A stretch of DNA of 36,327 nt from Candidatus Hebobacteria bacterium (lineage in GTDB: Bacteria > Armatimonadota > Hebobacteria > Hebobacterales > Hebobacteraceae). Each line of letters begins with the position of its first letter. The first letter of the stretch is position 1. The notes under the pieces are model-generated. The model was not told where the DNA came from, made no database searches, and worked only from the letters and a program-made list of their open reading frames with translations. Positions 31,772-36,327 of the stretch are shown piece by piece. A program made the position numbers and the translations under genes. Where the stretch lies: positions 1 to 36,327 of the forward strand of contig JALGTG010000023.1 of assembly GCA_029821495.1 (NCBI GenBank). Reading direction: 5' to 3'.

Positions 31772-33769
31772 CTACACATGTCCGCGGGTGATCAACCCAA
31801 TGACGTTCCAGATCGAGCTGTTGAGCAGATCCCCCACGATCAGGCCGATGGCGAGTGGGATCGTCTTGCGGTAGAGGCGAAGGCCGCCGTAGCGGGTGAC
31901 CAGGACCTTGAGGACCCACGCCAGCAGGAAGGGAAAGGTGCCCATGGCCTGGGAGAGGCTGTTGGAGAACAGATAGCCGATGGGGTGGAACGGCCACCAC
32001 ACGAAGCGCAGCCGCATGATCCCGAGGAAGACGGTCACCACGCCGCCCGCGACGATGTAGAGCACCGCACCCACGTCCCGGTCCTCCCCGCCCGTGATGT
32101 CGTACCACATAGCCCAGCCGTCCTCCAGAAGCGCCCAGGAGACGAAGTAGTCGCCCTTTGCCGCCGAGGTCATCAAGAAGCCCTGGTGATACATCGCGGT
32201 CAGCATCACGAACATGCCGAGGGCGAGCGCGACGGCGAAGGTGCCGAGCAGCACGTATGTGAGTCGCCGCAGATTGGTGCCACTTGCGTCCGCGATCTTG
32301 AACGCGCCGAGGGTGTTGAGCGAGCAGGCGCTGAAGATCCTGCTGGGAAGCGGCGCCCCGGCCCAGTTCATCGTGTAGAGGGTCAGCGTTTCCTGAGGCA
32401 GCAGATTCCGCATGCCCACGCTCATCGCCGCCATGTCGTTGAACCACCAGAAGAAGGGATCGAGAGCCCCCTCTGCCTGGAGGCGGGCATAGGCCAAGTA
32501 TAGTCCGACGAGGAGAGCGACGTAGGCTATCCCGAAGATGGGCCGGCAGCCCGAAAGGATCAAGAACGCGACGAGCCAGACGAGGGAGACCGCGAGGCCG
32601 AGGAGGGCCCACCGATAGGGCAGGGGTTCATCGCGATCCCCTCCCGAGGGGCGGCTGAAGGCGATGCGCAGGGCCCGCGCGAGATGTCTCCGCGCAGTCC
32701 ACAGCGCCCACAGCGACAGGGCCACGAGCGCCCCGGTAGCCTGGTTGGTGGGGGCAGGGAACTCCCACCTCCACCACTCCTCGGCCGAGCCGGGATCCGC
32801 CCCGTACATGACCGCCACAGCGCACAACCCGATCCGCACCAGCCAGAAGAACCACACGGAGAACGAGAGCTCCGCCGGGATGATGTACGCGAGGGAGATC
32901 AACCACGGGTAGAGCCATATATCGACTTGACCTAAGGCGGACAGCGGTCCCACGTACTGCGCGCTCATGACAGTGTACTGTAGGGGAAGCGAGGGCATAG
33001 CGGGCAGTCTCTGTGAGAGCTGGCTCGCGAAGCCCACGCCGGTGGCGACAATCAGTCCTGCCCAGAAGGCCTTGCTGACTGGCAGGCGCGCGGCTCTTCC
33101 TCCGTTGGGCACTTCGCCGACGGCTTCGAGAGGGATCTGCGCCAGGGGAAAGGTCAACCGCTCGTGCCTGATCCACTGCTGCTGCACGAGGACGAGGAGA
33201 CAGACATTGGCGAGAAAGAGGGCCACCATGAAGGACCCCCAGGCGGCCAGCGGCAGGGCCCACTCCGACCATGGGACGGCAGCTCCCCCCCAGAAGTAGC
33301 CTTCGACGGCGGAGACCGAAGAGGGACCCCACCAGGTGGGGATGAGATTGATGAAGGCCGATCCCCACATCGGCTGGGCGCGGGCCATGTGGTAGAAGCA
33401 CGGAGCCTTGGAGAGCACATAGAAGAGGACGTGGATGCCGAAGAGAGGGGTGACGACGAGGACGACCGAGTAGACCGTCAGCAGCTCTGGCCGGGTGAGC
33501 CGCAGTCGCCGAAACACCGGAATGCTCGTGAGCGCCGTCAGCAGGAAGAGGACGGTCAGCGGCCAGGGCGCCGGAACGCCGCTGGACCAGAAGATGTTCC
33601 AGTTCCGGGATGCGAACACGACCTCGCCGTAGAAGATGGCCGGTGCGGTGACGGCGACGATCACCATCGACAGCGCCACCGCGCGCCAGGTGACGCCGCC
33701 GCGCCGCGGCGCCGGTCTGGAACCGGTCGTGGACATCTCCTCTGTCGAGTCGGAGGAGTGTTCCCTCAT
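31772..33769 (-). CDS. Polytopic membrane protein, DUF6785/DUF6784-like, second copy
   Basis: The protein of about 665 residues has many hydrophobic segments. Its C-terminal blocks match the first copy (4747-6720): LRFVWWPFHPIGYLFSNSLS, YGGLRLYRKTIPLAIGLIVG, then D and a short Trp-containing tail. The middle carries two charged cytoplasmic loops (QQWIRHERLTFPLAQIP and RRHLARAL). WIRHERLTFPLAQIPLE corresponds to WADEEKLAFPITILPVQ of copy 1, so the similarity extends through the protein. The start is uncertain: GTG 33790, ATG 33769 and ATG 33736 are all in frame, and the last has AGAGGAG directly adjacent. It is bracketed by the two pilin-like genes on the same strand. Transport of a large substrate is suggested by the architecture only. 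Confidence 0.83.
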   Translation of the reverse strand: MREHSSDSTEEMSTTGSRPAPRRGGVTWRAVALSMVIVAVTAPAIFYGEVVFASRNWNIFWSSGVPAPWPLTVLFLLTALTSIPVFRRLRLTRPELLTVYSVVLVVTPLFGIHVLFYVLSKAPCFYHMARAQPMWGSAFINLIPTWWGPSSVSAVEGYFWGGAAVPWSEWALPLAAWGSFMVALFLANVCLLVLVQQQWIRHERLTFPLAQIPLEAVGEVPNGGRAARLPVSKAFWAGLIVATGVGFASQLSQRLPAMPSLPLQYTVMSAQYVGPLSALGQVDIWLYPWLISLAYIIPAELSFSVWFFWLVRIGLCAVAVMYGADPGSAEEWWRWEFPAPTNQATGALVALSLWALWTARRHLARALRIAFSRPSGGDRDEPLPYRWALLGLAVSLVWLVAFLILSGCRPIFGIAYVALLVGLYLAYARLQAEGALDPFFWWFNDMAAMSVGMRNLLPQETLTLYTMNWAGAPLPSRIFSACSLNTLGAFKIADASGTNLRRLTYVLLGTFAVALALGMFVMLTAMYHQGFLMTSAAKGDYFVSWALLEDGWAMWYDITGGEDRDVGAVLYIVAGGVVTVFLGIMRLRFVWWPFHPIGYLFSNSLSQAMGTFPFLLAWVLKVLVTRYGGLRLYRKTIPLAIGLIVGDLLNSSIWNVIGLITRGHV

Positions 33770-33863
33770 TGGTGGATGCCCGCCTCGCACCCGGCATTAC
33801 CCCGCGGCCTCGCCTTCCTCCTGCAATACTCCGTCGGCGAACGGCCGAGGCCTCGTTCGCGAA

Positions 33864-33891
33864 GGCGGAGCGCCGGGGTCGGCGCTCCGCC
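33864..33891. repeat. 28-nt hairpin repeat, copy 3
   Basis: GGCGGAGCGCCG and CGGCGCTCCGCC form a perfect 12-bp stem around GGGT. It sits 34 bases beyond the stop of the second pilin-like gene and upstream of the membrane-protein gene, the same relation to a minus-strand stop as copies 1 and 2. Confidence 0.8.
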
Positions 33892-33925
33892 GCATTCACG
33901 CGTCAGCTGCGCACTTCCGGCCCGA

Positions 33926-35029
33926 CTAGAACAGCATTGGCGTGTCGGCCGGCCAACTTCCGGAATCGCACTGGCAGCCCACACCTGGAATCCGAGAGGG
34001 GCCATCCATGTAGAGTCCCAGGGGTTTGGTGTCACCTTCCCTGGCCAGCTCGGCGTACTCGGCGATCAGCCTCTCTGAGTGCCACCAGGCGGCATGTCCG
34101 TCCAGAAAGCCCAGGTTCACGCCGCCCAGGTGCCGCGAGTAAGGGTTACGCAGGGTTGGGTCACGCAGAAACGCGCCATTGTTGGGCGCGTACAGGTCCT
34201 TGCACTCCCCCGCATACTCCGCGCACAGCTCCCAGTCCATCCAATCGCACCAGTTGTACAGCCCCGAGCAGGCTAGCTGGCAGATCTCCGGATAGGCCGC
34301 CAGCGCGATGTTCATGTAGTCGTGGTTCGCCTTCCAGCTCCCATCGCCGCAGATCACGAAGCTGACGGGATCGTCCACTTCCACAAGCTTCATGCCCCAG
34401 TTGGAGACGCCGACATCCATGTTGCCAGCGTTGAGGGCGATGCTCTGACGGAAGACCTTCTCTCGCTCCACCTGCGCTTCGGCGCCCCAGGCAGGGCCCT
34501 GCAAGAACGAGTCGGTGACTACCCCGCCCCAGCCCGGGGGCCACCAGCCGTTGAATACGCACAAACCCTCGCCCCACTCGTCGTGCCAGGCCGGCGTCCA
34601 GATGTCCGTGCGCATCATCGGCTCATTGGCGACAAGGACACTGAACCAGTCTCCTCCGGGGTTGATGTTGCCCGCGCCGCCCTCCAGCTTCGCGCTCGGG
34701 CACCGCCACACATCGCGGTTCTTCACGTACTCGTCGAGGATCAGAGTCCACCGAAGATACGGGTTAGCATAGGTGGCGCCCTCCACACAGGTCATGAAGT
34801 CGACGACTTCCGACCGGTGCTCGGTAGCAGGCAACGTGTCGTTGTTGTCCGCCAGGTACATCTGAACGGCCAGGGCGATGTTCTTCACATTCGACAGACA
34901 CACCGCCTTGCGCGCCGACTCGCGCGCCCTCGCAAAGACCGGAAACACCATCGCTGCCAGGATGCCGATAATGGCAATCACCACCAGCAGCTCGATCAGG
35001 GTGAAGCCTCGCCTTCTGGTACTCATCAT
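33926..35029 (-). CDS. Type IV pilin-like/pseudopilin protein with H-X9-DG motif, copy 2
   Basis: The 367-residue protein has the prepilin leader RRRG then [18 protein letters not shown] (cleavage after Gly8, Glu at +5), and His300 followed by nine residues and Asp310-Gly311 ([17 protein letters not shown]). It is a paralogue of the protein at 30340-31428. The first 50 residues are almost identical; [36 protein letters not shown] and [17 protein letters not shown] are shared with small changes. The frame extends to 35083, but ATG 35029 has GAGGAGGAG seven bases upstream and gives the normal short leader. It is rich in Trp and Cys ([29 protein letters not shown]), which may form disulphides outside the cell. 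Confidence 0.9.
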   Translation of the reverse strand: MMSTRRRGFTLIELLVVIAIIGILAAMVFPVFARARESARKAVCLSNVKNIALAVQMYLADNNDTLPATEHRSEVVDFMTCVEGATYANPYLRWTLILDEYVKNRDVWRCPSAKLEGGAGNINPGGDWFSVLVANEPMMRTDIWTPAWHDEWGEGLCVFNGWWPPGWGGVVTDSFLQGPAWGAEAQVEREKVFRQSIALNAGNMDVGVSNWGMKLVEVDDPVSFVICGDGSWKANHDYMNIALAAYPEICQLACSGLYNWCDWMDWELCAEYAGECKDLYAPNNGAFLRDPTLRNPYSRHLGGVNLGFLDGHAAWWHSERLIAEYAELAREGDTKPLGLYMDGPSRIPGVGCQCDSGSWPADTPMLF

Positions 35030-35356
35030 CCTGCTCCTCCTCTGAATCGACGGCTCCTCGACATTCACACCTAGAATGCTCATATCACCAACTCAGCAGG
35101 ACACTCAGCAGACCACGGCGTGGCAAGCGGCCTCGCGCCAACTCTCAGCTTCCTTGACCTCCTCTCCGGCGCTGTCCAGCGGACTCCGTCCATCACCTCC
35201 CTTCACGTGTCTAGACTGCCGTCGCTCGGTTGTTACGCAGGCTCGGTTCGCTCCCGCCGGGCCATGTCCTTCTCGCCGAGGGAAGGAGAGAGAGTCGTTT
35301 CTGTGCAATAGGCCGTCTCAGGCGATGGACCAGAAACTGATGCCCGGGGAGCGACG
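35030..35356. promoter_or_regulatory. Divergent intergenic region with a 12-bp-period direct repeat
   Basis: These 327 bases separate the pilin-like gene and the plus-strand ADP-ribosylglycohydrolase gene. The 9-base word ACTCAGCAG occurs at 35091-35099 and again at 35103-35111, close to where the pilin promoter should be, and could be a regulator site. No credible gene and no clear promoter hexamers are seen. Confidence 0.4.
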
Positions 35357-36327
35357 ATGCCCGAAGACCTCTACGACCAGATTCTCGGCTGCATGGTGGG
35401 CAATGCGATAGGCGACTCCTTGGGGGCCGTGGTGGAATTCGGCACTGCGGAGAGGGTGAGGGAGGTGGCGGGCAAGGAGTGGGTGGACGAGTTCCTGCCT
35501 TTCCCCGACGACTTCGGCACCCACCCGGTGGGAGTCTGGCAAGCGGCCCCGCCGCGGGGCACGGGAACCGATGACACCCGCAACAACCACATGTTCGCGG
35601 AGTGTGTGATCCGCAACCGCGGAGCGATCAACTCCCAACTCCTGGCCATAGAGTATCTGGAGCGCTACCGGGATCGAGCGGCCCTTTACCCCAACCACGA
35701 GAAGCTGGCCGAGGCCCACCTGCGCCACATGTACGAGCGATCCTGCGCCTACCTGGGGATGAAGGAGCTGCCGTCCGGCAGGGCGCCGTGGGTGGTGGCA
35801 TCTCAGGGCAGCAGATTCCCAAGCCTCTGGGGCCTGATCTCGCTGGCGTTTGCAGGCCTGCTGTACCGCGGCGAGCCGGAGAAGGCCTATGTCAAGGCTT
35901 TTGAGTTGTCGTACCTGGATGTCGGCTATGCTCGCGACGCGACTGCGATGATGGCCGCCATGATCAGCGCAGCGCTGGGAGGCGACATCTCGGGCAAGGA
36001 GATGGTCAGGACCGCGGTGGAGATTGACCCACTCGAGTTCCGCCACCGCATCATGGTGGAGGAGCTGAAGAAGTTCCTTGGATTGGCGGACGATGCCGCC
36101 GACGACCAGGCGCTGGTGGATGCCATCGCCAGGCAGGTGGCCCATCGGCACGCCTTCGATCCCATTGACGTGCTCGGCCAGCCTGCGGCCGCCATATACC
36201 ACTGCGATGGCGACCCTGTGCGCAGCATCGTGATGGCCGCCAACGACCGCGACCTCGACGAGAGCGGCAGCCTGAAGCAGCTGCGGGACGTCGATTGCAC
36301 GGCAGGAGTCGCGGGGGCCATAGTGGG
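35357..36327 (+). CDS. ADP-ribosylglycohydrolase-family protein, 3' end off the window
   Basis: The 323 residues present match the ADP-ribosylglycohydrolase fold. ILGCMVGNAIGDSLGAVVEF is the typical N-terminus, GTGTDDT places the metal-binding Thr71-Asp72-Asp73-Thr74, and the end at the edge, DVDCTAGVAGAIV with Asp311 and Asp313, is the second metal-binding motif. In this family two magnesium ions cleave ADP-ribose from proteins, nucleic acids or small molecules; many bacterial members have unknown substrates. GGGGAG lies six bases before the ATG at 35357. Little of the core should be missing beyond the edge. It is divergent from the pilin-like gene, and nothing nearby indicates an ADP-ribosyltransferase partner. 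Confidence 0.88.
   Translation, partial: MPEDLYDQILGCMVGNAIGDSLGAVVEFGTAERVREVAGKEWVDEFLPFPDDFGTHPVGVWQAAPPRGTGTDDTRNNHMFAECVIRNRGAINSQLLAIEYLERYRDRAALYPNHEKLAEAHLRHMYERSCAYLGMKELPSGRAPWVVASQGSRFPSLWGLISLAFAGLLYRGEPEKAYVKAFELSYLDVGYARDATAMMAAMISAALGGDISGKEMVRTAVEIDPLEFRHRIMVEELKKFLGLADDAADDQALVDAIARQVAHRHAFDPIDVLGQPAAAIYHCDGDPVRSIVMAANDRDLDESGSLKQLRDVDCTAGVAGAIV

Overview
The window is a GC-rich bacterial chromosome segment, probably from an uncultured lineage. Three traits recur in Armatimonadota-like genomes: prepilin-type proteins ending in an H-X9-DG motif, S-layer-homology (SLH) surface proteins with the signature RDQMAVYIARA, and two copies of a large DUF6785/6784-type membrane protein. 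Planctomycetota-like groups are an alternative. The phylum is inferred from gene families only; no marker gene is present. I see no tRNA, rRNA, CRISPR array, insertion sequence or phage gene.

Left arm (1-6720): a minus-strand group of uroporphyrinogen-decarboxylase-like methyltransferase, cysteine-type sulfatase and a secreted agarase/GH42-like glycoside hydrolase cut by the left edge. A DUF6785-type membrane protein diverges from it. The set looks like a locus for a sulfated polysaccharide.

Centre-left (6813-18118): a compact minus-strand chemotaxis operon. In transcription order it reads cheW, a truncated cheR, a PAS-sensor gene, a soluble receptor gene, a strong hairpin, cheA, cheC, cheD, cheB, cheR, cheY, cheX, fliM, fliN. 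Many junctions overlap. Three overlap by exactly 8 nt with the same geometry, and cheD/cheB overlap by 80 nt. The PAS gene and receptor gene look like two halves of a known one-piece receptor. FliM and FliN at the end tie the pathway to a flagellar switch.

Centre-right (18416-23990): a GH9 glycosidase on the minus strand, divergent from a ROK sugar kinase, a SIS-domain protein and a GH130 glycoside phosphorylase on the plus strand. Together these suggest intracellular breakdown of beta-linked oligosaccharides by phosphorolysis.

Right arm (24063-36327): two consecutive SLH-anchored exported proteins, one a C25/gingipain-like peptidase and one a 21-repeat propeller-like protein with Cys-Trp in every repeat. 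They are followed by a sugar-1-phosphate nucleotidylyltransferase. Then come two paralogous pilin-like proteins flanking the second DUF6785-type membrane protein, and an ADP-ribosylglycohydrolase cut just before its end by the right edge.

Three copies of a 28-nt hairpin (12-bp stem, 4-nt loop, core GGCGGAGCG) lie 3' of minus-strand genes at 3429, 30264 and 33864. They are the clearest dispersed non-coding element seen.
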